Part shown: positions 60,224 to 60,224 of the stretch, piece after piece | Layout: each line of letters starts with the position of its first letter | Position numbering within the stretch: the stretch's first letter is position 1 | NCBI RefSeq assembly: GCF_001434575.1 | Contig: NZ_AZDA01000082.1 | Location: 1-60,224 of the forward strand | Source of the DNA: Loigolactobacillus bifermentans DSM 20003 | GTDB taxonomy: Bacteria > Bacillota > Bacilli > Lactobacillales > Lactobacillaceae | DNA: 60,224 nucleotides | Reading direction: 5' to 3' | Made by a program: the position numbers and the translations under genes | Notes under the pieces: model-generated | Databases searched by the model: none | Told to the model about the DNA's origin: nothing | What the model saw: only the letters and a program-made list of their open reading frames with translations

Positions 60224-60224
60224 G

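Overview
The window reads as chromosomal DNA of a low-to-moderate GC lactic acid bacterium of the Lactobacillaceae. Evidence includes the gene order ylaN-ftsW-pycA-ylbF-ylbG-rsmD-coaD-sepM, rpoY next to RNase J, the cysteine desulfurase/DUF1831/mnmA trio, phenolic acid decarboxylase with PadR, oleate hydratase, and Shine-Dalgarno-led genes with many TTG/GTG starts. Several genes are unusual for lactobacilli: a molybdopterin oxidoreductase operon, a HydG-type [FeFe]-hydrogenase maturase, and a 3' gene fragment resembling pyruvate:ferredoxin oxidoreductase. Together they hint at a hydrogen-producing or strongly anaerobic lineage, for example Loigolactobacillus. That placement is inference only.

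Layout. 1-192 is the end of a possible 2-oxoacid:ferredoxin oxidoreductase. 592-12360 is an accessory redox region: padR/padA, two LysR genes (one broken by an in-frame TAG), a four-gene molybdoenzyme operon (catalytic subunit, four-cluster ferredoxin, TorD-AsrA fusion, AsrB), a third LysR and a vinylphenol/fumarate-reductase-like flavoprotein. 12552-17284 holds methylglyoxal synthase (apparent ATA start), oleate hydratase, Dps behind a PerR-like box, a membrane diguanylate cyclase and a flavodoxin. 17291-21316 is an ABC exporter with a divergent TetR. 21341-22540 is a complete TPP riboswitch reading into a D-2-hydroxyacid dehydrogenase. 22967-28322 is a PRD regulator followed by talC-tkt-rpe. 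28639-30592 is leuCD without leuA or leuB. 30644-32062 is hydG. 32624-36720 holds nudC, a small membrane protein, a purine permease and mtnN. 36783-60160 is mostly core housekeeping: tRNA thiolation, recD2, RNase J, deformylase, a lactate-dehydrogenase-like pseudoenzyme, typA, ftsW, pyruvate carboxylase, rsmD, coaD and sepM.

How it may work together. The molybdoenzyme operon encodes a plausible soluble chain from NAD(P)H through AsrB (FAD, 2Fe-2S), the AsrA part of the fusion and the ferredoxin subunit to the Mo site, with the TorD part serving enzyme maturation. It has no Tat signal and no membrane anchor, so it should act in the cytoplasm. It lies between padA, which makes vinylphenols, and a flavoprotein that may reduce them, so a phenolic or catecholic electron acceptor is a reasonable but unproven substrate. 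No mobile element, CRISPR array, tRNA or rRNA was recognised.
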